Origin: Micromonospora pattaloongensis
GTDB taxonomy: Bacteria; Actinomycetota; Actinomycetes; Mycobacteriales; Micromonosporaceae
Assembly: GCF_900107255.1 (NCBI RefSeq)
Contig: NZ_FNPH01000003.1
Coordinates: 1 to 64,000 of the forward strand
Length of the DNA stretch: 64,000 nucleotides
Direction of reading: 5' to 3'
Within the stretch, counting starts at the first letter, position 1. Every line of letters starts with the position of its first letter. Positions 41,433-51,500 of the stretch are shown one piece after another. The position numbers were made by a program, and so were the translations under genes. Under the pieces are notes generated by a model. The model was not told where the DNA came from. It ran no database searches and saw nothing but the letters and a program-made list of their open reading frames with translations.

Positions 41433-43424
41433 TCACTGCGCCGAGAAGAACATGGTGGAGGTCGACCAGTTCAACGCGGAGCTGCGCTGGGCGAGCACCA
41501 CGGCGGCGGCGCCGTCGACGGCCGGTGCGGTGGTGGGGTCGAAGGGGACGGACCGCAGACGCCCATCCGTCGCGCCGTAGACGATGTTTCCATTGACCCA
41601 CGCCATCCCGCGCACGCCGGACCAGCTGAGCCCCTGGGTGGGGAGGGTGAACTCGGTGGCGCCGAGGTAGCCGCCGTCGATCTCGAAGTAGCGGTAGTAC
41701 AGGGCACTGCTGCCCGACCTGGTGTAGTAGAGACGACCGTTGAGGAAGAAGGCGCCGGTCATGGCGGTGGCGTTGTACCAGTCGTTGTAGCCGGAGGCCT
41801 CCCAGGGGGCGCCGACCGTGGTGCCGTCGAACGTCGAGACGTCGATCCGGCTGCCGCTCGGGGTGCCGGAGACGGTGTGGGCCCAGTAGATGCGGTCGGC
41901 GACGCGCCAGCTGGCACCGGCACGGGTGAAGTTCGGCTGGCTGGTCGCCGTCACCGTCGCCGCGTCGACCGCGCTGCCGTCGAACGCCACCTTGCTGAGT
42001 TGGCCGTTGGCGGTGCCGAGGTAGAGGAAGCCGTCGGTGACGGTCGGCGGGTTCCGCGGCGCGACGCTGCGGCCGCCGGCGAGCGGGAACATCCCGAGGC
42101 GTCCGTGGTACTCGTTGCCCATGCCGTCGGAGTTCTGCCCGAAGTAGATGCCGTCGGACCCGCGCCAGAGCACGGGCACCGCAGAGTCCCAGTTCACGGC
42201 GCCGGGCGGCAGCGCGGCTCCCGCGGTGCGGCGGGGATTCCAGTTGAGCGGCATGCCCGTGGCGGGGTTGACCGCGCCGACGCCGAGGCGGTCGATCGCA
42301 CCGTTGCCGGCCCGGTCGCTGGCGTTCGGGTTGTTCAGCCAGCGGAAGTGCCCGCCGAGGTAGACGACGCCGTCGGCCACCTCGATCGAGGTGATGGTGT
42401 CGTTGCCGGTGAAGTTGACCCACGTGGCGAGCAGGTTGCTGCCACGATCGGCGGTCTCGAACCGGACGAGCGCGTCACAGTAGGCCGCGGGCCAGCCGGC
42501 GCCGCCGTTGCTGCCGACGATGAAGTAGCTGCCGTCGGCGGAGAAGGACACGTCCTGCACGTAGTGCACGAAGGTGGTCGGCGCAGCGCACGGCGGAACG
42601 TACTTCTCCGTGCTCCAGTCGAGCAGCGTCGGCGTGCCGGAGAGGTCGACCAGCGCGAGCTGGTTCCGGGATGCCCCGTTGACCTGCATGAAGTTGCCGC
42701 CGGCAACCAGGGTCCGGCCGTCGGGGGCGACGTCGATCGTCCACACGTAGAACGCGGTGTCGTGCCGGCCGACCGTGGCGTCGACGACGAAGGTCGGGTC
42801 GATGGCGCCGGTGGAGGCGTTCACCCGGGCCAGACCCGAGTGGGCGGTGCCGTTGATCCAGGAGAAGGCGCCGGCGACGTACAGCGAGTTGCCGTGCAGA
42901 GCCAGGTCGCGCACCGTGCCGCCGTCGGACCGCCCCACCCAGCTCGCGACCGTCTGCCCGGTGGCGGGGTCGAGCGCCACGAGATTGCGCCGCGCGACGC
43001 CGTTGACGTTCTTGAACGCGCCGCCCACGATCAGGTAGCCGTTGGGGCTGACGACCAGGGTGTTGACCGCGCCGTCCAGCACCGGGGCGAAGCTCGTCGC
43101 CAGCGCCCCGGTGGTCCTGTCGTATCCGAAGAGGAAACTGCGCGGGGTCCACGTCGTCGCCGACGCCTCCTTCACCTGGGTGAAGGTGCCACCGACGTAC
43201 ACCACGTTGCCGATCTCGGCGAACGCGCGCACCTCGCCGTCCTTGGCGTGCGGCGTCTGGTCGGCGGGGTTGGTGGAGACCAGCCGGGCGGGGGCGGGCG
43301 CGGGGACCACGGCCGCGGACGCGGTGCCGGCCGCCATCGTCACGGCCAGAAATGACCCCGCTACGGCAAGTAGGACCGCCCGTCCACGACGGAGTCCGTG
43401 ATGACGCCGAGCACGTCTGGGCAT
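41433..43424 (-). CDS. Secreted beta-propeller-type protein with delta-60-like repeats
   Basis: A 663-residue exported protein with a Sec signal peptide ending near TASAA (about residue 37). The rest consists of repeating blades of the type GNVVYVGGTFTQV, NGYLIVGGAFKNVNG and NSLYVAGAFSWING, which match delta-60 repeats. No catalytic motif is recognised. ATG 43424 has GGGAGG about 10 bp upstream. It lies 40 bp before the polysaccharide operon on the same strand, so read-through is possible. A surface protein that binds the polymer is a reasonable guess, not a demonstrated function. Confidence 0.75.
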   Translation of the reverse strand: MPRRARRHHGLRRGRAVLLAVAGSFLAVTMAAGTASAAVVPAPAPARLVSTNPADQTPHAKDGEVRAFAEIGNVVYVGGTFTQVKEASATTWTPRSFLFGYDRTTGALATSFAPVLDGAVNTLVVSPNGYLIVGGAFKNVNGVARRNLVALDPATGQTVASWVGRSDGGTVRDLALHGNSLYVAGAFSWINGTAHSGLARVNASTGAIDPTFVVDATVGRHDTAFYVWTIDVAPDGRTLVAGGNFMQVNGASRNQLALVDLSGTPTLLDWSTEKYVPPCAAPTTFVHYVQDVSFSADGSYFIVGSNGGAGWPAAYCDALVRFETADRGSNLLATWVNFTGNDTITSIEVADGVVYLGGHFRWLNNPNASDRAGNGAIDRLGVGAVNPATGMPLNWNPRRTAGAALPPGAVNWDSAVPVLWRGSDGIYFGQNSDGMGNEYHGRLGMFPLAGGRSVAPRNPPTVTDGFLYLGTANGQLSKVAFDGSAVDAATVTATSQPNFTRAGASWRVADRIYWAHTVSGTPSGSRIDVSTFDGTTVGAPWEASGYNDWYNATAMTGAFFLNGRLYYTRSGSSALYYRYFEIDGGYLGATEFTLPTQGLSWSGVRGMAWVNGNIVYGATDGRLRSVPFDPTTAPAVDGAAAVVLAQRSSALNWSTSTMFFSAQ

Positions 43425-43606
43425 GGCGAGGCTACCTCCCGGTCGGGGATCGAACCCGCGTAGCGTGCTCCCTATCGGGATGATCTCGTAATCCACCGAT
43501 CGGCCCGCGCGACTATCTCGAACACGACAATAGACGACCTTCATGACTATGCGCATTCCGCGGCGAAACGGACCGTAGCCGTACATTCGCGTTGTTTGAT
43601 TCACCC

Positions 43607-45238
43607 TCACCGTTGCGGGCTCACCGGCTGACGCAGGTAAGGGTCGTGGCCGGCCGCGATGAACCCGCTCAGCGCCGCGGCGGTGTGCCCCAGCGTCATG
43701 TTGCAGGTCACGCTCGTGGTGGTCGAACCCGCGGAGTTGAAGTAGACCGCCGCCTTGATCTTCGGGTGGGCCTTCAGCGCCGCCGGGAACTCCTCGAACC
43801 ACCGCCGCTTCGCCGACGGGTCGGCCGGATCGAAGTTCGTCCCGAACTCGGCGAGCATCCGAGGCTTGCCGGCGCCGATCCCGTTCCCGTCCAGCCACCG
43901 GTAGAACGTGCCGATCGTCGTCGCCGGGGACTTCCACGTCCTGCCGCCGTTGCAGGCGTAGAAGTTGTACGGGTCGTAGCCGACCCAGTCCACGTACGCG
44001 TCACCGGGGTAGAGCCGGGCATAGCGGTCGTAATAGCCGGACGACCCCATCACGGTCCACACCCACACCGCGTTGTCCGCGCCGGCCCGGGCGAACCGGT
44101 CGTGCACGTGCCGCCACGCGGCGACGAAGTCGGCGTCGCTCCCCTTCGCCGGCTCGTCCTCGGGCTCATGGTCGAAGCCCATGAAGACCGGCGTCCGGGT
44201 CGCCGCGATCCGCCGCGCCACGTCGTCGATCACGGCGTCGTACCGCCCGCCCGAGACGTCCCGCCACGTCAGCGTGGTGCCGGAGGAGAAGATGCGCGAC
44301 TCCCAGGCGAAGAACATCAGCCGGCCCTCGGCCATCTGCGCCTTCTCGAACGCGTCCGGGAACGCCCCGTTGCTGCCGCTGTTGGAGAAGTCGTGGTACC
44401 GGTGCACGATGTCGAACCGGCGGCCGATCTGGGCCTCGATCTCGGCGACCGCCGCGCCGTGGTTCCACGATCTGGTGGCGTCGGTGGGCGAGTACATCCC
44501 CCACCACGCGCCGCAGGACGGGACGAGCGTGGCGGACACGGTCCCGCAGGCGTCCGACGGCGTCGGGCTCGGGGAGGTCGGCGCGGGCGTCGGGGCAGCC
44601 GGCGCGGGGGCCACGGTCGCCGGCGGCGCCGGCCGCACGGTGTACGTCAGCGCCAGGTGCGGCCTCAGCGTCCGGTCGCGGTACTCGGCCGACGCCCAGT
44701 AGACGCGCCGCTCGTAGCGCTCCTGCAGCAGCGCGACCGTGTACGTGCCGTTGCGGGTCACCAGCGCCGACACGTCCCACTCGTTGAAGCCCTTCGACAC
44801 GCGCGGGACCGAGCCGAGCTGGGCGCCGGGCTTCGCCCGCGCCGGCCGCGCCGCACGCGCGTCGCTGGTGGAGCGGTGCGCCGTCACCTTCGCCGGGTAG
44901 GCGCTCCAGGAGTAGACGCGCAGCTTCGCCCGCACGTTGACCGCGTTCGCCGGCAGGGACGTCACGGTGAAGCGCAACAGCGCGTCCCGCCCGCCCCGCG
45001 GGTTCTTCTCACACCGCGTCGCGCAGGTGGCCAACGTGGTCTTGCGGGCGTTGTCGCCGTCCTGGACCACCGCGGTTGCGGTGGTGTCCGCGGCCGCGTA
45101 GACCCGGGTGTCGGCGGCGGACAGCGGCGGCGCCGCGCCGAGCGTGCCGGCGACGAGTGCGGCGGAGATCAGGACGATCAGTCGTCGACGACGGCCGGCG
45201 TGCGGCGCGCGGACGCGGTGCGACCTGTGCCTGCTCAA
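43607..45238 (-). CDS. Secreted GH26-like protein with N-terminal DNRLRE-type domain
   Basis: A 543-residue exported protein: signal peptide to about residue 42, a DNRLRE/CBM96-like beta domain (about 43-180, DALLRFTVTSLPANAVNVRAK), a proline/threonine linker and a GH26-like barrel (about 215-540). The catalytic pair is in GFDHEPEDE and MLAEFGTN. It closely parallels the lipoprotein at 30.8-31.8 kb, including VGYDPYNFYAC. No in-frame ATG or GTG precedes the signal peptide; I chose TTG 45238 because GGGGGG lies 6 bp upstream. Being released rather than anchored, it may act on free or wall-bound polymer. Confidence 0.75.
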   Translation of the reverse strand: MSRHRSHRVRAPHAGRRRRLIVLISAALVAGTLGAAPPLSAADTRVYAAADTTATAVVQDGDNARKTTLATCATRCEKNPRGGRDALLRFTVTSLPANAVNVRAKLRVYSWSAYPAKVTAHRSTSDARAARPARAKPGAQLGSVPRVSKGFNEWDVSALVTRNGTYTVALLQERYERRVYWASAEYRDRTLRPHLALTYTVRPAPPATVAPAPAAPTPAPTSPSPTPSDACGTVSATLVPSCGAWWGMYSPTDATRSWNHGAAVAEIEAQIGRRFDIVHRYHDFSNSGSNGAFPDAFEKAQMAEGRLMFFAWESRIFSSGTTLTWRDVSGGRYDAVIDDVARRIAATRTPVFMGFDHEPEDEPAKGSDADFVAAWRHVHDRFARAGADNAVWVWTVMGSSGYYDRYARLYPGDAYVDWVGYDPYNFYACNGGRTWKSPATTIGTFYRWLDGNGIGAGKPRMLAEFGTNFDPADPSAKRRWFEEFPAALKAHPKIKAAVYFNSAGSTTTSVTCNMTLGHTAAALSGFIAAGHDPYLRQPVSPQR

Positions 45239-45342
45239 CGGGAGCCCCCCTACGGCGTGCGCGTGCTGTCGCGGGGAATATCGGCACGGACGTCCCGAAG
45301 TTGACCTGCTGAGTAGATCCGAGGGGTCCCGTTGATCGTGAC

Positions 45343-46158
45343 CTAACGGCCGGTTGCGTCGCGCTGCTCCGGCCCGGTCACCGGCACGTCCGCGAACGCG
45401 GCGACCGTGCGATCGGCGTACGCGCTGGCGTCGCCGTACTCCATGGGGCCGTCCCACTCCGACGGCAGCGGGACCGTCACGCCCGGCGCCACCCGCCGGA
45501 CGATCTCGTCCAGCACGGTCTCGGCGTCGCCCACCCAGAGGTGCTTCGCGCCCGGCACCCCGACCACCTCGGCCTGCGGGACCGCGGCGAACCGCTCGCG
45601 CGCCTCCACCGGGCGCAGGTAGTCGTCGAACTCCGGAACCAGCGCCGTCAGCGGCTTGCCGGAACCCGCCCAGACGGCCAGGTCCGCCTCGGCCGAGAAC
45701 CGCAGCGGCGGCGAGAGCAAGATCGCGCCGGTGACCGCCGGGTCGCAGCCGTACCTGAGGGCGAGGTCGGTGCCGAAGGACCACCCGAGCAGCCAGAGCG
45801 CGGGCAGCTCGGCGAACTCCGCGTACTCGATCGCCGCCGCGACGTCGAACCGCTCCCCCACCGCGTTGTCGAACACGCCCTCGCTGGTCCCACGCACGCT
45901 GCTGGTGCCGCGGGTGTTGAATCGCAGCACCGCGACGTCGGCGAGCGCGGGCAACCGCCACGCGGCCTTGCGGAACACGTGGCTGTCCATCATCCCGCCG
46001 TGGGTCGGCAGCGGATGCAGGCAGATCAGGGTGGCGACCGGGTCACGGTCGGCCGGCAGGGCCAGCTCGCCGACGAGGGTCAGCCCGTCGGCGGTCTGCA
46101 GCTCGATCTCCTCCCGTCGGGCGGGCAGGATCGACGCGGCGCGGATCGCAGTGCTCAC
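45343..46158 (-). CDS. Alpha/beta-hydrolase (dienelactone-hydrolase-like)
   Basis: A 271-residue cytoplasmic hydrolase with the nucleophile Ser in LLGWSFGTDLAL, the oxyanion segment ICLHPLPTHGG and a catalytic His in VPGAKHLWVGD. GTG 46158 follows a GGAG at short spacing; the frame is open to 46290, but that leader looks non-coding. It resembles the hydrolases that many actinobacteria carry near acyl-CoA genes. The substrate is unknown. It marks the end of the polysaccharide island. Confidence 0.82.
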   Translation of the reverse strand: MSTAIRAASILPARREEIELQTADGLTLVGELALPADRDPVATLICLHPLPTHGGMMDSHVFRKAAWRLPALADVAVLRFNTRGTSSVRGTSEGVFDNAVGERFDVAAAIEYAEFAELPALWLLGWSFGTDLALRYGCDPAVTGAILLSPPLRFSAEADLAVWAGSGKPLTALVPEFDDYLRPVEARERFAAVPQAEVVGVPGAKHLWVGDAETVLDEIVRRVAPGVTVPLPSEWDGPMEYGDASAYADRTVAAFADVPVTGPEQRDATGR

Positions 46159-46223
46159 GGCTCCAGTCTTTCTCGGGCGTGTCGGGTCTTTCTTTGACGT
46201 GTCGGGAGGGCTCGCCGGCGGGG

Positions 46224-46580
46224 TCACCCGTACCGGGGGGCGTTGCGGGAGCGCTGCACGACCGGTCCCCGCCGGTCGCGCGCCCGCCAACAGCCGCTGT
46301 GCCAGTGCCGCCGGTCGGTCAGGTCGCCGCGGCCGTCGGCCGGCCAGGCCACCACGTGCGGCACCCCGGGCCGGATCTCCTGGTCACAGCCGGGGCACCG
46401 GTACGTCTTGGTGGCGGCCGGGCCGGGAATGCCCCGCACCATCCACTCACCGTCGGTCCACGCCTGCACCCCCTGGACGCCGTGACGCACCCGGTCGACG
46501 TCCAGCGCGTCGTCGTCGGGCCGCCCCTTCCGCCCCGACGACGACGTCGACCGGGCAGGACGATTACGACGCGGACTCAT
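46224..46580 (-). CDS. Conserved actinobacterial zinc-ribbon protein
   Basis: A 118-residue basic protein with a Cys pair in YRCPGCDQEIRPGVPHVVAWP and a later HWHSGCW, together a probable zinc site. The sequence is strongly conserved in actinobacteria, where it is often labelled 'ATP/GTP-binding protein' without visible P-loop support; none is seen here either. It lies 64 bp upstream of the downstream tandem dehydrogenase gene on the other side of a short gap. The function is unknown. Confidence 0.78.
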   Translation of the reverse strand: MSPRRNRPARSTSSSGRKGRPDDDALDVDRVRHGVQGVQAWTDGEWMVRGIPGPAATKTYRCPGCDQEIRPGVPHVVAWPADGRGDLTDRRHWHSGCWRARDRRGPVVQRSRNAPRYG

Positions 46581-46644
46581 GATTACCAAGAGTACGGTCC
46601 CCTGCCGCGCGACCCTGGGGTTGCGGTGCCCGGTCAGCGGCGAG

Positions 46645-48435
46645 TCAGCGGTGCGTGTGGTCCCGGAAGCCGCGGCCGGTCTTGCGCCCCAGGTAGCCGG
46701 CGGTCACCAGGTGCTCCAGCAGCGGCGCCGGCGCGAACCCCGGCTCGCGCAGCTCCAGGTAGAGCTCGCGCTGGATGGCCAGCGACACGTCCAGCCCCAC
46801 CACGTCCAGCAGCTCGAACGGCCCCATCGGGTAGCCGCAGCCGAGCTTCATCGCGTGGTCGATGTCGTCGGCCGTGGAGTAGCTCGCCTCCAGCATCCGC
46901 ACCGCGTCGTTCAGGTACGGGAAGAGCAGCGCGTTGACGATGAAGCCGGCCCGGTCGGCGCAGACCACCCCGGTCTTGCCCAGCGCGGCGCAGACGGACC
47001 GCGCGGTCGCGGTGGTCTCCGGCGAGGTGCGAATGGTCCGGACCACCTCGACCAGCGGCATGATCGGCGCCGGGTTGAAGAAGTGCAGGCCGACGACGTC
47101 GGCGGGGCGCTGCGTCGCCATCGCGACCTCCACCACCGGCAGCGACGAGGTGGTGGTGGCCAGCACCACGCCGGGCTTGCAGATGTCGTCGAGGCTGGCG
47201 AAGAGCGCCTTCTTCACGCTCAACTCCTCGACCACCGCCTCCACGACCAGGTCGACGTCGGCCAGGTGCTCCAGCGACGCCGACCAGGTCACCCGGGACA
47301 GCGCCGCGTCCCGGTCGGCCTCGCTCAGCTTGCCGCGCACGACACCCTTGTTGAGGGAGGTCTTCATCGTCTCGCACATCGTGGCGGACTTCTCCGCGCC
47401 GCGGGTCACCGAGACGACCTCGTACCCGGCCCTGGCGAACACCTCGACGATGCCGGTCGCCATCGTGCCGGAGCCGACGACGCCGACCTTGGCGATCGCG
47501 CGGGCGCCGTCGGCGAGCGCGGCGCCGTCGGCGAGCGGCGTCTGCTCATCGGGTACGACCACCGGCGACCCCGGCTTCTCGTACGTGTAGAAGCCGCGGC
47601 CGGACTTCCGGCCGAGCAACCCCGCGGTGACCATCTGCTTGAGCAGCGGCACCGGCGCGTGCCGGCGGTCGCGCCCGCCCCGCCGGTACATCGTGTCCAG
47701 GATCTCGTAGGCGGTGTCGAGCCCGATCAGGTCCATCAGCGCCAGCGGTCCCATCGGCAGCCCGCAGCCGAGCTTCATCGCCGCGTCGATGTCCTCGCGG
47801 GTCGCGTAGTGCGACTCGTACATCGCCACGGCGTGGTTGAGGTATCCGAAGAGCAGGGCGTTGGCGATGAAGCCGGCGCGGTCGTTGATGGTCACGTCGA
47901 CCTTGCCGAGCCGGGCGCAGAGCGCCTCCACGTCGGCGACCACCTCGGGGGCGGTGACGACGGTGCGGACCACCTCGACCAGCTTCATCACCGGCGCGGG
48001 GTTGAAGAAGTGGATCCCGATCACCTGGTTGGGGCGGTGGGTGGCGACCGAGATCTCCGTGACGCTCAGCGACGACGTGTTGGTGGCGAGGATGGTCTCC
48101 GGCTTGCAGATGCCGTCCAGCTCGGCGAAGATCCGCTGCTTCAGGTCGAGGTGCTCGGGGACCGCCTCGATCACCAGGTCGACGTCGCGCAGCGCGGGCA
48201 GCCCGACGGCGAATGAGACCCGGCCGAGCAGCGCGTCGCGATCCTCGGCGCTCAGCTTCCCCTTGGCCACCGCCCGCCCGGTCGAGCCGGTCAGGTTGGC
48301 CCGGCCGCGCTCCAGGGCGGCGTCGCTGATCTCGACCGCGACCACGTCGATGCCGTTGCGGGCGAACACCTCGACGATGCCGGCACCCATGGTGCCCAGC
48401 CCGACCACACCGACGGTGTTGAACTCGCGCGTCAC
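46645..48435 (-). CDS. Tandem-module 3-hydroxybutyryl-CoA dehydrogenase
   Basis: A 596-residue protein made of two complete 3-hydroxyacyl-CoA dehydrogenase modules. Module one (about 1-290) has the NAD fold GVVGLGTMGAGI and catalytic-loop HFFNPAPVMKLVEVV. Module two (about 315-596) has GVVGSGTMATGI, with Ala replacing the last Gly, and HFFNPAPIMPLVEVV. Both keep the LGRKSGRGF/LGRKTGRGF C-terminal signature. It reduces acetoacetyl-CoA or oxidises 3-hydroxybutyryl-CoA. GTG 48435 has GGAGGGG 5 bp upstream. A candidate acyl-CoA operator begins 57 bp upstream. Large versions like this are known in Streptomyces. Confidence 0.88.
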   Translation of the reverse strand: MTREFNTVGVVGLGTMGAGIVEVFARNGIDVVAVEISDAALERGRANLTGSTGRAVAKGKLSAEDRDALLGRVSFAVGLPALRDVDLVIEAVPEHLDLKQRIFAELDGICKPETILATNTSSLSVTEISVATHRPNQVIGIHFFNPAPVMKLVEVVRTVVTAPEVVADVEALCARLGKVDVTINDRAGFIANALLFGYLNHAVAMYESHYATREDIDAAMKLGCGLPMGPLALMDLIGLDTAYEILDTMYRRGGRDRRHAPVPLLKQMVTAGLLGRKSGRGFYTYEKPGSPVVVPDEQTPLADGAALADGARAIAKVGVVGSGTMATGIVEVFARAGYEVVSVTRGAEKSATMCETMKTSLNKGVVRGKLSEADRDAALSRVTWSASLEHLADVDLVVEAVVEELSVKKALFASLDDICKPGVVLATTTSSLPVVEVAMATQRPADVVGLHFFNPAPIMPLVEVVRTIRTSPETTATARSVCAALGKTGVVCADRAGFIVNALLFPYLNDAVRMLEASYSTADDIDHAMKLGCGYPMGPFELLDVVGLDVSLAIQRELYLELREPGFAPAPLLEHLVTAGYLGRKTGRGFRDHTHR

Positions 48436-48491
48436 GACAGCCCCTCCGCTCGTCGACGGCGGCGGCCCCGCCGTACCGGCCGGCGACCGGA

Positions 48492-48507
48492 TTGAACGGC
48501 CGCTAAG
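48492..48507 (-). promoter_or_regulatory. Candidate acyl-CoA regulon operator, tandem dehydrogenase site
   Basis: On the minus strand this reads CTTAGCGGCCGTTCAA, 57-72 bp before the tandem 3-hydroxybutyryl-CoA dehydrogenase start. It shares 13 positions with the icmA site. Confidence 0.6.
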
Positions 48508-48579
48508 GTTATGCGCGAGTCTGCCACGTGGCGTGAAGATGTCGAGACGCGGTGGGAAATTTCACCTCGCTCCGCCGCG

Positions 48580-51500
48580 TCAGAGCAGCGGCCGCATCGC
48601 GCCCCAGCCGGTGCCGATCCGGGTCGGCCCGACGAGGCCGTTGCCGCGCCCCCGGTAGAGCAACAGGTCGGCGCTGGACTGGGCGATCCCGACAACGTCG
48701 CGGTAGCCGTCGCCGTCGAAGTCGCCGACCCCGACGAGATCACGCAGCCCGCCCCAGCCCGTGCCGATCCGGGTCCGCGGCCCGAGCGCGCGCTGCCGCC
48801 CCGGGTACAGGAACAGCGCCCCCGTCGCCCGTTCCCGCGCGAGCATATCCGGGAAGCCGTCGCGGTTGAAGTCGCCGGCCCCGACGAGCTCGTCCATCGC
48901 GTTCCACCCGCTCGTCCCCACCTGGACCCGGGCGGCGAACCCGTTGCCGCGTCCCGGATACAGGTAGAGGGCTCCGGCGGGGTCGGCGGCGAGCAGGTCG
49001 GGATAGCCGTCCCGGTCGAGATCCCCGATCGGGGTGATCTCCCGCAGGCCGTTCCAGCCCGTCCCGACCCGTACGCGGGCGCGCAGTCCCGACCCGGTGC
49101 CGGGATACAGCCATGCAGCGCCGGTCGCGGTCTCCCGGGCGAGCACGTCGCCGTGGCCGTCCCGGTCGAAGTCGCCGGGCCGGACGATCGCGTCCATGCT
49201 GTTCCAGCCGGTGCCGAGCTGCACCGGACCGGTCACCGCGGTCCCGTTGCCGGTGTACAGGTAGAGCGCGCCGGAGGACGACTGCCGGCTCAGCACGTCG
49301 GGGCGGCCGTCGCCGCTGAAGTCACCGGGCTGGTCGCCGGTGCTGTTGCGGTAGTGCGCCGTGTACGTGGCCGGCGCGGTCGGCGCGGTGATCACGTGAG
49401 TCTGCGCGCCACCGTCGGACCAGCCGCTGAAGGTGTACGTGTTGCCGCCGGCGCTCTGCGGGCTGGGGGCGCTGATCGTGTTCGTCGAGCCCTGGATGAC
49501 CGTCGTGGTGAACGGGGCGGCCCCGGTCGTCGGCCCCACGCTGAGCTGCCGGCCCGCGGGCTGGCTGGCGAAGGTGAGCGTCACGGTCTTCGGATCGAGC
49601 CGGCGCACGGTCGTGCCGGTCAGCCCCTGCGCGTCCGTGGCGGTCAGCACCAGCTCCAGGTGGGACGGGTATTCGTGGTCCGGAGCGGTGAACGAGCCGT
49701 CCGCCACGCCGCTCCACTCGCGTACGAAGTGGGTGTGGCACTCGCCGGTAACGGCGCAGTGCTGCATCCGCAGCTGCCAACTCAGCGCGGAGGCCGGCAG
49801 CCGGCCCTGCTGCGGGTCTGTGGCGCTGCCGCTGAAGCTCACCTCGTCGCCGACCGCCCAGGTGAGCGACTCCGCGGGCGTCGCGATCTCGGCGGTGGGC
49901 GCGCTGTTCCCCGGCGCGATCGTCACCGTCGCGGTGTCGCTGGCGCCCAGCGTGTCGGTGACGGTGAGCTTCGCGGTGTACGAACCCTGCGCGGTGTACG
50001 TGTGCTGCGCGGTGGCGGTCGTCGCGTCCACCGTGCCGTCGTTCGTGAAGTCCCAGGCGTAGCTCAGCCGGCCCTGGTCGGCGGCGTCCGGGTCGACGGA
50101 GCCGGTGCCGTCGAACTCGACGGTCAGCGGCACCTGCCCGGCGGTGCGGTCGGCGCTGATCGCGGCGGTCGGCGGGCGGTTGCCGGCGAAGTAGCGGATC
50201 CGCCGCACCGTGCCGCCGATGTCCACGTAGTACAGCTCGCCGCCGGGGCCGACGGCCAGGTCGATGGGGCCGGCGGCGCCGGACACGAACGTCTCGACGT
50301 TGCTCGGGCTCGGCAGCCCGCCGGGTGAGCTGGGCTTCATCGCCCAGATGCAGGTGCGGCTGTAGTCGGAGAAGAACAGCGCGCCGTGGTAGGCGGCCGG
50401 GTACGGCCCGCCGACGGTCGGGTAGAAGGCGAGCCCGGCGGTGGACGAGCCGCCGCTCGGGCACGCCTCGCCGGGGACCACCTTGGCGCTGTGCTGGTAC
50501 GCCCGGTAGGGGGCGGTGACGCCGCCGGCGGCGTAGAGGTTCTCGCAGATCGAGAGGTTGGCGTTGTCGTAGCTGGCCATCCGGGCCGCGCCCTCGTAGC
50601 AGGGCCAGCCGAAGTTCGTCACGCCCGAGGTCGGGGCGACCAGCCGGTTGACCTCCTCCCAGGTGCTCCAGCCGACGTCGCCGAGCCAGAGTTCGTCGGT
50701 GCCGGGCCGCACCGTGAACCGGAACGGGTTGCGCAGGCCGGTGCCGACGATCCGCCGGGTGTTCGGGTCGGCCGAGCCCATCAGCGGGTTCCCGGCCATC
50801 GCCGCGCCGGTTTCCGGGTTCAGCCGTAGCACCGTGCCGTCCAGGCCGGTGGGGTCGGCGCCCGTCCGGACGTCCTGGGAGCGCAGCGCGCCGCCCTCGG
50901 CGGCGGGCGGGGTCATCGGGCCGGCGGACCCGCCGGGCGGGTCGGCGCACGGGTTGTGCGGGCTGCCGAGCTGGCCGTAGTCGACGGCGCTGAAGCTCGC
51001 GCCGTCGCCGGCGGAGACGTACAGCGCGCCGTCGGGTCCGAAGCGCAGGTCGCCGATGGAGTGGCTGGGGAACTGCTGGCACCAGTCGTGGATCAGGGTC
51101 TGCTCGGTGCCGGACATGACGTTGCCGTCGGCGCGCAGCCGGGAGAGGCGGCCGGTGACCACGCAGTTGCCGTTGTTGGCGTTGGCGCAGACGTCGTTCC
51201 AGACCGGGGCGGTGCGGCCGGGTGGCGCGTCGTACGTGTAGAGCACGTAGACCCAGGGGTCGAGCGGGAAGTTCGGGGCGAGCGCGAGGCCGAGCAGGCC
51301 GCGGTCCCACTGGTTGTGCACGTTCGCGGAGAGGTCGGCGAAGAGGGTGGGCGTGCTGTCCGCGAGGGTGTCGAAGACCTTGATCCGACCCGCCTTCTCT
51401 GCCACGAAGACGCGGCCGTCGGGCGCGAACTCGATGTTCGTCGGCTGGGTCAGCCCCCGGAAGACGATCTGTTCCTGGAAGCCCGACGGCACCGTGGCCG

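Noticed and set aside
43438-43475. A tRNA T-arm-like sequence (GGGTTCGATCCCC on the minus strand)
   Set aside because: No matching acceptor, D-arm or anticodon stem could be folded around it; it lies in the leader of the beta-propeller gene and is probably chance.
45338-45355. A seventh acyl-CoA operator (CTAACGGCCGGTTGCG)
   Set aside because: The spacing between half-sites is one base too long, and it lies at the end of a hydrolase gene far from acyl-CoA genes.
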